Source: FW021-bin31 sp964647485 (GTDB lineage: Bacteria > Bacteroidota > Bacteroidia > Chitinophagales > Chitinophagaceae). From it: a stretch of 64,000 nt of DNA. Within the stretch, counting starts at the first letter, position 1; each line of letters opens with the position of its first letter. Where the stretch lies: positions 1-64,000 of the forward strand of contig CAZYHV010000010.1 of the NCBI GenBank assembly GCA_964647485.1, read 5' to 3'. A program made the translations under genes and the position numbers. Of this stretch, positions 42,490 through 52,893 are shown piece by piece. The notes below the pieces were generated by a model. The model was not told the DNA's origin and did not search any database. It saw nothing but the letters and a program-made list of their open reading frames with translations.

Positions 42490-44943
42490 ATGAAGAAAGA
42501 ACAACTGTTCCTATTGCTATCCCTATTCATTGCAATACAAACGAATGCACAAGAACAGATAGGGAATTATGCAGGACATTTTAAGGAAACAAATAATAAA
42601 ATCACTTTTTCTACCTCCAATAGATTGGTAGCGTTAGATTTTTGTACCCCAAAAATATTCAGAGTTCAAATTAAAAATTCTTCTACCAAGGAAATAAAAC
42701 ATAAAAAAGACTGGATGGTCATTCCTAATCAATGGGCAACGGTTCCCTTGAAAATAGATTCCAACCATCAAGCACTTACGATTGCGACTTCCGCATTAAA
42801 AATTATCATTAAAAAGAATCCGGTAAATATTGAAGTGTATGATAATAATGGCACTTTATTAAGTTCAGAAAAAAGCAGTAATCATACTCCTGGTGGTTAT
42901 TTCCAACATGGAGATACGGTTTCTATTAAAAAGGAATTACCGCCCGATGAACATTTTTTCGGATTTGGCGAAAGAATGGATTTTCTTGATCGTCGAGGAA
43001 AGAAGGTCAGTTTAAACGTAGGAAGAGGAAGTGCTCATGGTCATCTAAAAGGAGCTTATAACACCATAAAGGCCAATTACAGCCCTATTCCTTTCTTTAT
43101 GAGTACCAAAGGTTACGGTATCTTTTTTCATACCCCCTATAAAACAATTTGGGATATGGGTTCGTCCCAACCGAATACTTTTTCTTTTTCGGCTGTTGAT
43201 GGTGAGATTGACTATTACTTCATGTATGGTCCGGACTTTCCCTCCCTTCTTTACTCCTATACTTCCCTCACAGGCAGTTCACCTTTACTACCTAAGTATG
43301 CCTTGGGATTGAACTTTGGCACCTACAGCGGGGGAACATGGGGACATGAAAAACAGGCCTCTCCTGCTTACGTTATTGCTTTGATTAAAAAATTTAGAGC
43401 AATGGGTATCCCTATCGACCTTTTGTTCTTAGATTCCACCTGGAGATTGTTTGAAGAAGGCGGTCATGGAGCCACCACTTTCGAATGGCGGGATGCCTTT
43501 ATTGATCCTAAAAAAATGTTTGACAGCCTGTATGCTTTGCATTTGCATGCAGTAGGTTTACATATCCGACCAAGATTAGATAATGGACCAAAATATCACT
43601 TGTTAGACAAAGCCCGGGAAGCAGGAATAACCTACCCCGAACACGGGAAACCGGGAGAATTTCCTAATTATTTTGACTCTACTGCAGTAAATTGGTGGTG
43701 GAATCATGCAGCAAAAAAAGTAGCTTCCCAAGGAGCCAAGTTTTTCAAAACTGATGAAGGAAGTGCCTTTGGAAGAAAAGCAAACGAGAGTAAAAAAATG
43801 GGACCTACCGATTCCATAGCCCTGTCTCTCCATAATATATTTCCTTTGGCTTATACGCAAGCTGCCTTCAAAAAATTCAGGGAATACAATGGAGGTCGTG
43901 GTTTAAATCAAACTAGAGAAGGATATGCAGGTATTCAACGCTATCCCTACATCTTTGCCGGGGACTGGCCGAGTGAATGGCAATTTTTCCGCCCCATCAT
44001 TAAGGCAGGAATTAACATAGGATTATCCGGAGTAGGCTATTGGACGCATTGCATGGGAGGATTTGAAGGAAAAGCAGATCCCGAATTATATATCCGCTGG
44101 TGTCAATTTGGGATGTTTAGTCCCATTGCTATGGCTTTTGGAATGGATCATCCCGGATATAAAGAGCCTTGGAATTACGGGAAGAAAGGACTTGCCAATT
44201 TTAAAAAATATGACTCTCTAAGGTACACCCTGTTACCCTATATTTACTCTACTGCATATCAACTTTATAAAACAGGCATGCCTATCATGCGAGCTTTGGT
44301 ATTAGATTATCAAAATGATCACAATGTATATGATATTTCAGATCAATATCTATTTGGAGACAATATGATGATCTGTCCGGTAACCGAAAAAGGCGCTCGC
44401 AGTCGTGTTGTTTACCTTCCAAAAGGAACATGGTATAACTATTGGACAGGAGAAAAATTAAAAGGGAAAAGATACCTTACCGTTCTTGCTCCATTAATGC
44501 AAATCCCCATATTCATCAAAGCCGGAGCGATCATCCCTACACAATCGGAGATGCAATATGTTGGAGAAAAAACTGTTGACACCATTACCTGGAATATTTA
44601 TCCCGGTAAAAAATCCGGTTATACCCTTTATGACGATGATGGAAAGAGTATGAAATATCAAAAGGGTAGCTATGCCCTTACTCATATTTCTTGTACACAA
44701 ACAAAAAATGATCTTCAGATTCACATCTCAAAACCTAAAGGGAAATATGAACTACCCCTAAGACATTACCTTCTAAAAATCCATCTCAACAAGGAACCAA
44801 TAGCTGTTCATGTTGGGAATAAAAACCTCCCAAAGGCAGCATCAGGGGATACCGGTTGGGAATACGATAATGAGACTCAAATTTTAAAGATAGTTCCTGC
44901 CAAAGGAAGCCAAGAAGATCTTCAAATTCATATTCAAAAATAA
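42490..44943 (+). CDS. Glycoside hydrolase family 31
   Basis: An 817-residue secreted GH31 with signal peptide (LFLLLSLFIAIQTNAQ). The N-terminal galactose-mutarotase-like domain ends with 'EHFFGFGERMDFLDRRG'. The TIM barrel has IPIDLLFLDSTW, nucleophile Asp in FFKTDEGSAF (about residue 422) and acid/base Asp in FAGDWPSEW (about 491), followed by beta-sandwich domains with 'GAIIPTQSEMQYV'. Activity within GH31 (alpha-glucosidase, xylosidase or galactosidase) is not decided by sequence; in a pectin locus alpha-galactosidase or xylosidase would make sense. First gene of the seven-gene plus-strand enzyme operon, with 7 bases to the next gene. Confidence 0.92.
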   Translation: MKKEQLFLLLSLFIAIQTNAQEQIGNYAGHFKETNNKITFSTSNRLVALDFCTPKIFRVQIKNSSTKEIKHKKDWMVIPNQWATVPLKIDSNHQALTIATSALKIIIKKNPVNIEVYDNNGTLLSSEKSSNHTPGGYFQHGDTVSIKKELPPDEHFFGFGERMDFLDRRGKKVSLNVGRGSAHGHLKGAYNTIKANYSPIPFFMSTKGYGIFFHTPYKTIWDMGSSQPNTFSFSAVDGEIDYYFMYGPDFPSLLYSYTSLTGSSPLLPKYALGLNFGTYSGGTWGHEKQASPAYVIALIKKFRAMGIPIDLLFLDSTWRLFEEGGHGATTFEWRDAFIDPKKMFDSLYALHLHAVGLHIRPRLDNGPKYHLLDKAREAGITYPEHGKPGEFPNYFDSTAVNWWWNHAAKKVASQGAKFFKTDEGSAFGRKANESKKMGPTDSIALSLHNIFPLAYTQAAFKKFREYNGGRGLNQTREGYAGIQRYPYIFAGDWPSEWQFFRPIIKAGINIGLSGVGYWTHCMGGFEGKADPELYIRWCQFGMFSPIAMAFGMDHPGYKEPWNYGKKGLANFKKYDSLRYTLLPYIYSTAYQLYKTGMPIMRALVLDYQNDHNVYDISDQYLFGDNMMICPVTEKGARSRVVYLPKGTWYNYWTGEKLKGKRYLTVLAPLMQIPIFIKAGAIIPTQSEMQYVGEKTVDTITWNIYPGKKSGYTLYDDDGKSMKYQKGSYALTHISCTQTKNDLQIHISKPKGKYELPLRHYLLKIHLNKEPIAVHVGNKNLPKAASGDTGWEYDNETQILKIVPAKGSQEDLQIHIQK

Positions 44944-44950
44944 CGAAAAG

Positions 44951-47900
44951 ATGAAGATTTATAAGATGCGAATATTGTGTACATTTCTATTATTAGCCTC
45001 TGCTTGTGTATTTACTCAAACAAGGGCAAATGATTTGCATCCTTCTTCTTTTCAGCAAAAAAAAGATTCCAGCTTTCCTTCTTTTCCAAAAAGAAAGTTG
45101 AGATATAGCCCCAATGGGAAAGACTTTGTTATCGTTAATGGACATAAAAGATATAATAGAGCTTTATATGGTACACACACCTCCTTTCGAATAGAAGCGG
45201 GGGATCTTCCGGAATTTGCTTTATACTTTCCCGGGATTGGAGGAGATCTAAAACTAGGAATAGTCACTCCACAGGGTACAAAATGGTTCAATGATTTTGA
45301 TACCGTAGAGACCCGTTATCGACCCGGGAGCATGCTATATCGGCTAAAAGACCACCTTATCCATACTTCAGAAATTCATCTTCAGCTCCTGGCAATGAGT
45401 GACAGAGAAGGAATGGTTCTTAAACTAACAGTAAAAAGAAACGCCCATCCCATAAAAATTGTCGCCTTATATGGCGGAGCCAGTGGTATCCATCCCCATC
45501 GTAATGGCGACTTAGGAGCCGATCCCCGTTCTCTATTTTATCTTACTCCGGAACATGCTCAGGGCAACAAAATAAATATTAATAAAAATACTTTCTCTCT
45601 ACAATTCAAAGATCGAAAAAGATGGGATACGCTATCCGGTATTTTTCCCAAAAATGCACAACTTCAGATCGGTGATGCCGGAGAAATAACAACTCCTCTT
45701 GAAGCTTTAAACGCTGCGAAAAACGATAGCACTCCGGTCTTGGTATCCACCTTACAACTAGATCAAGAGAAGCCCATTCATGTGGCGATTCAGAGGAAAA
45801 GCACTCCTAGGTTAACAAATAAGAAAGTTCCTATTCTCTTTTCCAAGGCAAAACAACACCTTCAAGAATTAGCAGGAAGAGTACGAATACAGACGCCAGA
45901 TCCATTTTTGAATACACTTGGAGGAGCCATCAGTATAGCTGCAGATGCCATATGGCAATCCCCGGCTTATTTGCATGGAGCAGTTGCCTGGAGAATGCAT
46001 ATCCCCGGTTGGCGAGGAGCTTATGTAGCGAATGATTTAGGATGGCATCAACGCGCTAAAACAGAATTTTCAGCCTACAACCAAAAACAACTTACTACTC
46101 CGGACAGTACGATTCCTTTTCCCTCACCCAAAGAGCATTTGGCTCGTCAGAAGGAAGAAATTGGAGTTGGAATATTCAATAGCGGTTATATCAACAGAAA
46201 ACCTACCGGAAAAATTGTTGCCCATCATTATGACATGAACCTCGTTTATATAGATATCATGATGCGCAATTTCTTTTGGACAGGAGATACCTCTTTTATC
46301 CGTCAATGCTGGCCGGTCATTAAAAGACATCTGGCCTGGGAAAAACGGAATTTTGACATAGATAACAATGGTCTTTTTGATGCTTACGCCTGTATTTGGG
46401 CCAGCGATGCACTTCAATATAGTGGTGGGGATGTTACTTACAGTTCTGCATACAATTATTTTGAAAATAAAACCGCGGCTAAAATAGCGCAAATTTTGGG
46501 GGAAGATCCAACTCCTTATCTAAAGGAAGCGCAAAAAATAAAAGCAGCATTAAATAATACACTATGGCTACCCAACAAGGGATGGTATGCTGAATTTAAG
46601 GATCGATTAGGCGAACAAAAACTCCACAGCAATCCGGGGCTATGGACCATTTACCACGCTATAGATAAACAAATCACTACCCCATTTCAGGCTTACCAAG
46701 CTTTAAGATATATTGATAATTATATACCGCATATCCCTATAGAGAGTGACGACTTAGAGGAGGATTTCCACCTGTTGTCCACTTCCAATTGGATGCCCTA
46801 TACCTGGAGCGTCAATAATGTAGCAATGGCAGAGATAATGCATACTGCTCTTGCTTACTGGGAAGGCAATAGAAAAGAAACTGCTTTCAAATTTTTTAAG
46901 AGTATTATTTTAGAAAGTATGTATATGGGATCCAGCCCTGGAAATTTTGAACAGCTTTCTTACTATGATCGTTTTCGAGGAGAATTATACAGAGACTTTG
47001 CCGATCCTATCGGGATTAGTTCCAGAGCTTTAGTAGAGGGGCTTTTTGGAATACGACCGAATGCCCTTCTGGATACATTAACTATCCAGCCCGGCTTCCC
47101 AAAAAGCTGGAATCACGCCGCTATACATTTACCGGATATTGATTATAGCTTTAAGAGAAAAAACAACAAGGATACTTATCTCATTACACCTTCGTTTTAT
47201 AAAAAAATGAATTTACAACTGGTTATAGATGCTCCAAAAAGTCAAATCAATACTTTAACAGTCAACGGGCAGCCCACGCAATGGAAGTATAAGAAAGCAA
47301 CCATTGGAAAGCCAAAAATCATTATTTCAATTCCCTATCATGAACAATATAAAATAGAAATTAACTGGGGGCACAATACATTGGCAAAAGCGAAATTTGA
47401 TTCTATCGCTACCATTGGAGATATTTTTAAAGTATATACCGGAGAAGCCAACATCATATCCATTAAGGATCCTCAAGATGTTTTATCCCACACAGGTGTT
47501 AAGCAACACGAGATACAAGGGGCAGTCAATAAAAATAAAGGTCCACACACTCTTTTTATCAATCTTCAACAAGGAGAGATGAATTGGTGGGAACCTATTA
47601 ATATTAAAGTTCGGTCTGCTTACGAATTTGCTTTCTCCTCTGAACAACCACAAAAGGGTATTCAATTCAAGATAAGAAACAATAGCTCCGAAGAATTTGA
47701 TCATACGATTAAGCTTTCATCCGGATCATATTCACAGCAACTACACCTTTCTATTCCGGAAGGACAATGTTCTAAGACGTTGTTTATTGACAAGAAATTT
47801 TTGACTCCGGGTACAAATAAGGTTTCGGCTCAAATAGCCGATAGGGAAATAGATACTCTTATTACCAATTGGGGACTAAAACTAAATGACATGAATGGGG

Positions 47901-48628
47901 GTACAGATATGTTGTCGATAAGCTCCTTCTTCAATGAAGAAGTCGATCAGATTTTTAACCAAAAATACCTTTCTCCAAGACCCCAGGTTCCCACCTTACA
48001 ACTTCCCATACAAGGGATTGGCAATTGGTGTAGTCCACTCGTTCATCCTGAAATTAACTCTTCCGGATTGAAAGAACGATCAAAGAATAAAGGATATTTT
48101 GATACTCCAATGGGAGTTCCCTTTAGAACACCCTCCTCGAAAAATGTTCCGGATATTTTATTCACTTCACAATGGGAAAACTATCCCAAAGAGGCTAAAA
48201 TCCCTTTAAAAGGTCGTGCCTCTCATGCCTATTTCATGATGGCCGGATCTACTAATCCGATGCAATCAAGAATAACGAATGGTAAAATTATTATTCATTA
48301 TACTGACGGAACAAAGGATATTCTTATTTTGAAGAATCCAACGACTTGGTGGCCGATTTCCCAAGATTATTTGTATGATTCATACGCCTTTTATTCCCAA
48401 GCTTCCGTACCTTGGCGTGTACATCTACAAACAGGAATTGTCACTCGTCATACGAAACATTATAAAGCCATAAAAGGCCTAACAGATTTGGGGATAGAAG
48501 GTGGAGCCGCTACCCTTTTGGATATGCCGTTAAACGAAAATAAAGATTTAGCTTCTTTAGAATTAAAAACAGTAGCCAATGACATTGTTATTGGCTTAAT
48601 GAGTATTACCCTTATTCGAAAAAAATAA
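44951..48628 (+). CDS. DUF4450 domain protein, putative (alpha/alpha)6 glycosidase
   Basis: A 1225-residue exported protein (signal ILCTFLLLASACVFTQTRA). The N-terminal third is a beta-rich domain of DUF4450 type ('RALYGTHTSFRIEAGDLPEFALYFPGIGGDLKLG'-like opening, seen as GTHTSFRIEAGDLPEFALY). The middle (about residues 310-720) has the helical six-hairpin glycosidase look ('RMHIPGWRGAYVANDLGW', 'NFFWTGDTSFIRQCWPVI', CIWASDALQYSGGD, SADD-free acidic loop 'ESDDLEEDFH'). The C-terminal third is beta-rich and probably binding or structural. No activity is assigned here. Its place between GH31 and GH2 suggests it acts on a rhamnogalacturonan side chain or backbone piece. Confidence 0.8.
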   Translation: MKIYKMRILCTFLLLASACVFTQTRANDLHPSSFQQKKDSSFPSFPKRKLRYSPNGKDFVIVNGHKRYNRALYGTHTSFRIEAGDLPEFALYFPGIGGDLKLGIVTPQGTKWFNDFDTVETRYRPGSMLYRLKDHLIHTSEIHLQLLAMSDREGMVLKLTVKRNAHPIKIVALYGGASGIHPHRNGDLGADPRSLFYLTPEHAQGNKININKNTFSLQFKDRKRWDTLSGIFPKNAQLQIGDAGEITTPLEALNAAKNDSTPVLVSTLQLDQEKPIHVAIQRKSTPRLTNKKVPILFSKAKQHLQELAGRVRIQTPDPFLNTLGGAISIAADAIWQSPAYLHGAVAWRMHIPGWRGAYVANDLGWHQRAKTEFSAYNQKQLTTPDSTIPFPSPKEHLARQKEEIGVGIFNSGYINRKPTGKIVAHHYDMNLVYIDIMMRNFFWTGDTSFIRQCWPVIKRHLAWEKRNFDIDNNGLFDAYACIWASDALQYSGGDVTYSSAYNYFENKTAAKIAQILGEDPTPYLKEAQKIKAALNNTLWLPNKGWYAEFKDRLGEQKLHSNPGLWTIYHAIDKQITTPFQAYQALRYIDNYIPHIPIESDDLEEDFHLLSTSNWMPYTWSVNNVAMAEIMHTALAYWEGNRKETAFKFFKSIILESMYMGSSPGNFEQLSYYDRFRGELYRDFADPIGISSRALVEGLFGIRPNALLDTLTIQPGFPKSWNHAAIHLPDIDYSFKRKNNKDTYLITPSFYKKMNLQLVIDAPKSQINTLTVNGQPTQWKYKKATIGKPKIIISIPYHEQYKIEINWGHNTLAKAKFDSIATIGDIFKVYTGEANIISIKDPQDVLSHTGVKQHEIQGAVNKNKGPHTLFINLQQGEMNWWEPINIKVRSAYEFAFSSEQPQKGIQFKIRNNSSEEFDHTIKLSSGSYSQQLHLSIPEGQCSKTLFIDKKFLTPGTNKVSAQIADREIDTLITNWGLKLNDMNGGTDMLSISSFFNEEVDQIFNQKYLSPRPQVPTLQLPIQGIGNWCSPLVHPEINSSGLKERSKNKGYFDTPMGVPFRTPSSKNVPDILFTSQWENYPKEAKIPLKGRASHAYFMMAGSTNPMQSRITNGKIIIHYTDGTKDILILKNPTTWWPISQDYLYDSYAFYSQASVPWRVHLQTGIVTRHTKHYKAIKGLTDLGIEGGAATLLDMPLNENKDLASLELKTVANDIVIGLMSITLIRKK

Positions 48629-48637
48629 AACACATTC

Positions 48638-51520
48638 ATGAAACCAAAGATTAAAACATCCCCCGCACAACGAATTGCATTAAAAAGGAAAATGTGTTTC
48701 ATTTTGGCTTGCATCTTCTTTTTTGTTCAATTCACCCATGCACAAAGCAATGATGACACTCTATCTCTTGCAGGAATCTGGCATTTTAGGACAGATACAG
48801 CTGATGTAGGAATACAAAAGAAGTTCTTTGATACGCCATTATCTCAAACCATCCAATTACCGGGTTCTATGGTTCAGAATAACAAAGGATTTCCTACCAC
48901 TATTAACACCCAATGGACTGCCAGCATTAGAGACAGTTCTTGGTATTTTGATTCTGCAATGGCAAAGTACAGACAACCGGATAGCCTAAAATTTCCTTTT
49001 TTCCTCACTCCCAAAAAACGCTATGTCAATCCGGCCTGGTATCAAAAAGTAGTTCAAATTCCTCAAAACTGGAGTAAAAAACATATTGTCTTATTTATGG
49101 AGAGAGTGCATTGGGAATCAAGGTTATGGGTAGATGGAAAAGAAATAGGCTTGCAGAATAGTTTAAGTGCACCTCATGTGTATGATTTGAGTAAAATATT
49201 ATCTCCGGGAAAACATATACTTACGCTTCGCATTGACAATCGCATCAAAGATATTAACCCGGGAAAAGACTCACACAGTATTACGGATAATACCCAAGGC
49301 AATTGGAACGGGATTGTGGGAAAAATAAGATTGGTAGCTACTCCCAAGGTATGGATAAACCAAATCCAAACCTTCCCGGATATAGCTCATAAATCTGTCA
49401 AGGTAAAGCTCCATCTGCATAATGATTTTAATAACAAACGTCAGGCACGACTTTCTTTAAAAGCTCATACTTTTAATTCTGATCAAACCATACAAGTAAA
49501 ACCTATATCTAAAAAAATAGCTATATCTACCAAAGATACCATCATTGAAGTCACCTATCCTTTGGGTGATAAGATTCAATTATGGGATGAATTTCATCCC
49601 GCTTTATACCACCTTAGGGTCAATTTAAAAACGAATGCCGGAAAAGATACTCGAACGACTGATTTTGGAATGAGAACGTTTGGAATTGAGGGTACACAAT
49701 TTACTGTAAATGGCAGAAAAACTTTTCTTAGAGGAACCGTCGAAAATTGTAATTTCCCGATTACCGGATACCCTCCGATGGATGTAGCATCTTGGCTCCA
49801 CGTTTTTAAAGTCTGTAAATCATACGGATTAAATGAGATGCGATTTCATTCTTATTGCCCTCCCAAAGCGGCTTTTAAAGCCGCCGACCTGGCAGGTATC
49901 TATTTACATGTTGAAGGTCCCAGTTGGGCGAATCACGGATCTTCTTTGGGGGCGGGGAAACCAATAGATCAGTACCTTTATGATGAGACCAACAAAATTG
50001 ATAGATTTTACGGCAATCATCCCTCTTTCTGTATGTTGGCTTATGGAAATGAGCCTCGAGGAGGAGGACAGGTGAAATATTTAAATCAATTTATTACTTA
50101 TTGGGAGAAAAAAGACCCTCGCCATTTATACACCGGAGCTTCTACCGGAATGAGCTGGCCGTGGGTGGATAAAGAACAGTTTATTGTTCGTTCGGGACCA
50201 AGAGGATTACCCTGGACAAAACATCGTCCCGGAACCGAATTTGATCATCGAGAGGCATTAAAAGGTCACGACATTCCCTATATTGCTCATGAATTAGGAC
50301 AATATTGTGCGTTTCCTGATTTTAGTCAAATTAAAGAATATACCGGTGTTTTTGAACCCAGAAATTTTGAATTATTTCGAGATGTTTTAAATGACCATCA
50401 TATGGGAGATGAAGCCAAAAAATTTCTGCACTCTTCCGGGGAGCTCCAGCGATTAAGTTATAAAGGGGATATAGAAGGCACTTTGAGAACACCCGGGATG
50501 GCGGGTTTTGAGTTGTTGGCACTAAATGATTATACCGGACAGGGAACTGCCTTAGTCGGCCTGTTAAATGTATTTTGGGAATCCAAAGGTTACATCACGC
50601 CCAAACAATTTCGTCGTTTCTGTAGTCCTGTAGTTCCTCTGGCTCGTATTCCTAAATTTGTTTATAACAACGATGAAACATTTCATGCTTCTATTGAAAT
50701 AGCAAACTTCGGGAAAGGAAAAATTAAAAAGGCACACCCCATTTGGCAATTAACTGACACATCAGGGAACATCATCGCTTCCGGAGCCCTGTCTGTAACA
50801 GATATTTCTATCGGTAACAATATTTCCTTAGGAAAAGTTGATGTCCCCTTAAACCGGCTTACCAGCCCAAAAAGGTTGAAATTTAAGGTCGCAATTAAAG
50901 GCTCTGATTATGAAAATGATTGGGACATCTGGGTATATCCTTCCAATAAAATATCTGCTAAGGACAGTAGCAAAATTTATTATTGTCATCACTTGGATAA
51001 AAAAGCAAAGGATCTTTTAAATAAAGGAGGAAAAGTTTTTCTAATGGCGGCCGAGAATGTTCAGAAAGGCAAAGATATTTCTATGCATTTTGTTCCTGTT
51101 TTTTGGAACACCTCTTGGTTTAGAATGCGTCCACCCCATACCACCGGAATTTATGTAGATCCAAAAAATCCTGCTTTTAAATACTTTCCCACAGAAGACT
51201 ATAGTAACTTCCAGTGGTGGAGTATGGTGAATAAACAACAGGTGATGTGGCTCAAAGACTTCCCAACAGACTTTCGACCGCTGGTTCAACCAATAGATAC
51301 CTGGTTCTTGGATAGACGATTAGGATTAATCTTTGAAGCACAAGTAGGAAAAGGAAAACTAATGGTTTCCAGTGCAGACTTATCCTCTAATTTAGACCGA
51401 CGACCGGCAGCACGTCAATTGCTTTATAGCTTAACCAAATATATGGAGTCTAATGATTTTAAGCCTCAACAAAAAGTAAATTTACAAACAATAACAGATT
51501 TATTTCAAAAACAAGAATAA
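48638..51520 (+). CDS. Glycoside hydrolase family 2, second copy
   Basis: A 960-residue GH2 with a signal peptide that may begin at the internal Met (MCFILACIFFFVQFTHAQ, residue 19). N-terminal sugar-binding domain with 'NPAWYQKVVQIPQNW' and ERVHWESRLWVDGKEIG, Ig-like domain, then the TIM barrel with acid/base Glu in YGNEPRGGGQ (about residue 470) and nucleophile Glu in IAHELGQYCAF (about 551). A long C-terminal region (about 640-960) has no clear catalytic motif. It is distinct from the GH2 lipoprotein at 9038 and likely acts on a different beta-linkage. The precise substrate is unknown. Confidence 0.87.
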   Translation: MKPKIKTSPAQRIALKRKMCFILACIFFFVQFTHAQSNDDTLSLAGIWHFRTDTADVGIQKKFFDTPLSQTIQLPGSMVQNNKGFPTTINTQWTASIRDSSWYFDSAMAKYRQPDSLKFPFFLTPKKRYVNPAWYQKVVQIPQNWSKKHIVLFMERVHWESRLWVDGKEIGLQNSLSAPHVYDLSKILSPGKHILTLRIDNRIKDINPGKDSHSITDNTQGNWNGIVGKIRLVATPKVWINQIQTFPDIAHKSVKVKLHLHNDFNNKRQARLSLKAHTFNSDQTIQVKPISKKIAISTKDTIIEVTYPLGDKIQLWDEFHPALYHLRVNLKTNAGKDTRTTDFGMRTFGIEGTQFTVNGRKTFLRGTVENCNFPITGYPPMDVASWLHVFKVCKSYGLNEMRFHSYCPPKAAFKAADLAGIYLHVEGPSWANHGSSLGAGKPIDQYLYDETNKIDRFYGNHPSFCMLAYGNEPRGGGQVKYLNQFITYWEKKDPRHLYTGASTGMSWPWVDKEQFIVRSGPRGLPWTKHRPGTEFDHREALKGHDIPYIAHELGQYCAFPDFSQIKEYTGVFEPRNFELFRDVLNDHHMGDEAKKFLHSSGELQRLSYKGDIEGTLRTPGMAGFELLALNDYTGQGTALVGLLNVFWESKGYITPKQFRRFCSPVVPLARIPKFVYNNDETFHASIEIANFGKGKIKKAHPIWQLTDTSGNIIASGALSVTDISIGNNISLGKVDVPLNRLTSPKRLKFKVAIKGSDYENDWDIWVYPSNKISAKDSSKIYYCHHLDKKAKDLLNKGGKVFLMAAENVQKGKDISMHFVPVFWNTSWFRMRPPHTTGIYVDPKNPAFKYFPTEDYSNFQWWSMVNKQQVMWLKDFPTDFRPLVQPIDTWFLDRRLGLIFEAQVGKGKLMVSSADLSSNLDRRPAARQLLYSLTKYMESNDFKPQQKVNLQTITDLFQKQE

Positions 51521-51545
51521 CGAATTATTTTAAAAATCACATATC

Positions 51546-52868
51546 ATGAAAAAAATAGGATCTATCACTTTAATGTTGGCTATATTGGGGTTATTTACCC
51601 TACCAGCCCAAGCACAATCTAAGAAACAAACGAAGGAAGTTCTCCAAAAAATTGCCGATCGCATTATAAAACAGACTCCTGATCAGTTTATCAATACCAA
51701 AACAAAAAAGACATATGACAATCTGAAAGAGGTACCTTTTACGCTAGACATGAAGGTTAAAAGTCGATATAATGATTGGCATTATACCAATGGCGTTTTA
51801 GACATTGCTTTAATGGAGCTCACTCAATCTCTGAATAATCCCAAGTATGAGGATTATGTCCTTAAGAATATGGACTTTGTTTTCACTCCTGAGAATATCA
51901 ATTACTTTAAGAAACAATACAATACAGTCTTAAAACAAAAAGACGGATTAGACAAAGTAAGTCACCTTTCTTGGTATATGATTTTTAGGATGATTCGTCT
52001 CGATGATTATGGAGTGATGGCAGCAAGTCTGATTGACCTTTATCAGAAACATAAAGATCCGGCATTTAAAAAGTATATCGACAAAGCTGCTCATGCTTTA
52101 ACTTATGCAGAGCCGCGACTAAAGGATAGTACCATCGCCAGATACTTTCCCCACAAAATGTCCATTTGGGCAGATGATTTATATATGAGTGTTTCTTTAT
52201 TGGCTCGTTTGGGAAAACTTACCGGAGATACAAAATATTTTGATGATGCTGTACATCAGGTGCTAAAATTCCACCATTATTTATGGGATCCCACAAAAGA
52301 AATCTATTATCATGCTTATTTTACAGATACCCGACAAAACGGGGTCGCTTATTGGGGACGATGTAACGGATGGGTGATGATGGCGCAAGCCGATTTGCTT
52401 TCTGTCTTACCCAAGGATTATCCTCAACGAGATACGCTAATCCAACTTTATAGGGAAGAAGCCAGAGGAATTGCGCGTTATCAAGGTTCTAATGGCTTAT
52501 GGCATCAACTGTTAGATAAACCCAATTCTTATTTTGAGACCAGTTGTTCAGCCATTTTTACTTATTGCATGGCTAAAGGAGTAAATGAAGGTTGGTTGGA
52601 ACCTTATTTTGAAAAAGTAGCCCACTATGGTTGGCGGGGTCTTGTTAAAAATAAAATTACCAAAGAAGGAGATGTGATAGATATCTGTCCCGGAACAGGA
52701 ATCGGTTATTCTACCGTTTTCTATTATAATCGCCCTAAAACCACCAACCGACCGATGGGGGAAGGTCCTGTCATTCGTGCCGGTGCAGAAATGTTGAAAC
52801 TTAAACCCTACAAACCGGCTCCTGCTTATACCACTTATCATTTAGTAAAAGACAGAAGTAAAGAATAA
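51546..52868 (+). CDS. Unsaturated rhamnogalacturonyl hydrolase, GH105
   Basis: A 440-residue exported (alpha/alpha)6 barrel (signal LMLAILGLFTLPAQAQ). It removes the unsaturated galacturonyl residue left at the non-reducing end by rhamnogalacturonan lyases. Family blocks: 'YNDWHYTNGVLDIALMEL', KMSIWADDLYMSVSLLA with the conserved Asp pair, 'VAYWGRCNGWVMMAQ', NGLWHQLLD and SCSAIFTYCMAKG. The length is slightly long for GH105 but normal for Bacteroidota forms. Its presence next to the PL4 system fits a lyase-first route and a periplasmic site of action. Confidence 0.94.
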   Translation: MKKIGSITLMLAILGLFTLPAQAQSKKQTKEVLQKIADRIIKQTPDQFINTKTKKTYDNLKEVPFTLDMKVKSRYNDWHYTNGVLDIALMELTQSLNNPKYEDYVLKNMDFVFTPENINYFKKQYNTVLKQKDGLDKVSHLSWYMIFRMIRLDDYGVMAASLIDLYQKHKDPAFKKYIDKAAHALTYAEPRLKDSTIARYFPHKMSIWADDLYMSVSLLARLGKLTGDTKYFDDAVHQVLKFHHYLWDPTKEIYYHAYFTDTRQNGVAYWGRCNGWVMMAQADLLSVLPKDYPQRDTLIQLYREEARGIARYQGSNGLWHQLLDKPNSYFETSCSAIFTYCMAKGVNEGWLEPYFEKVAHYGWRGLVKNKITKEGDVIDICPGTGIGYSTVFYYNRPKTTNRPMGEGPVIRAGAEMLKLKPYKPAPAYTTYHLVKDRSKE

Positions 52869-52893
52869 TTATTAATCTATTAAATATAATCAC

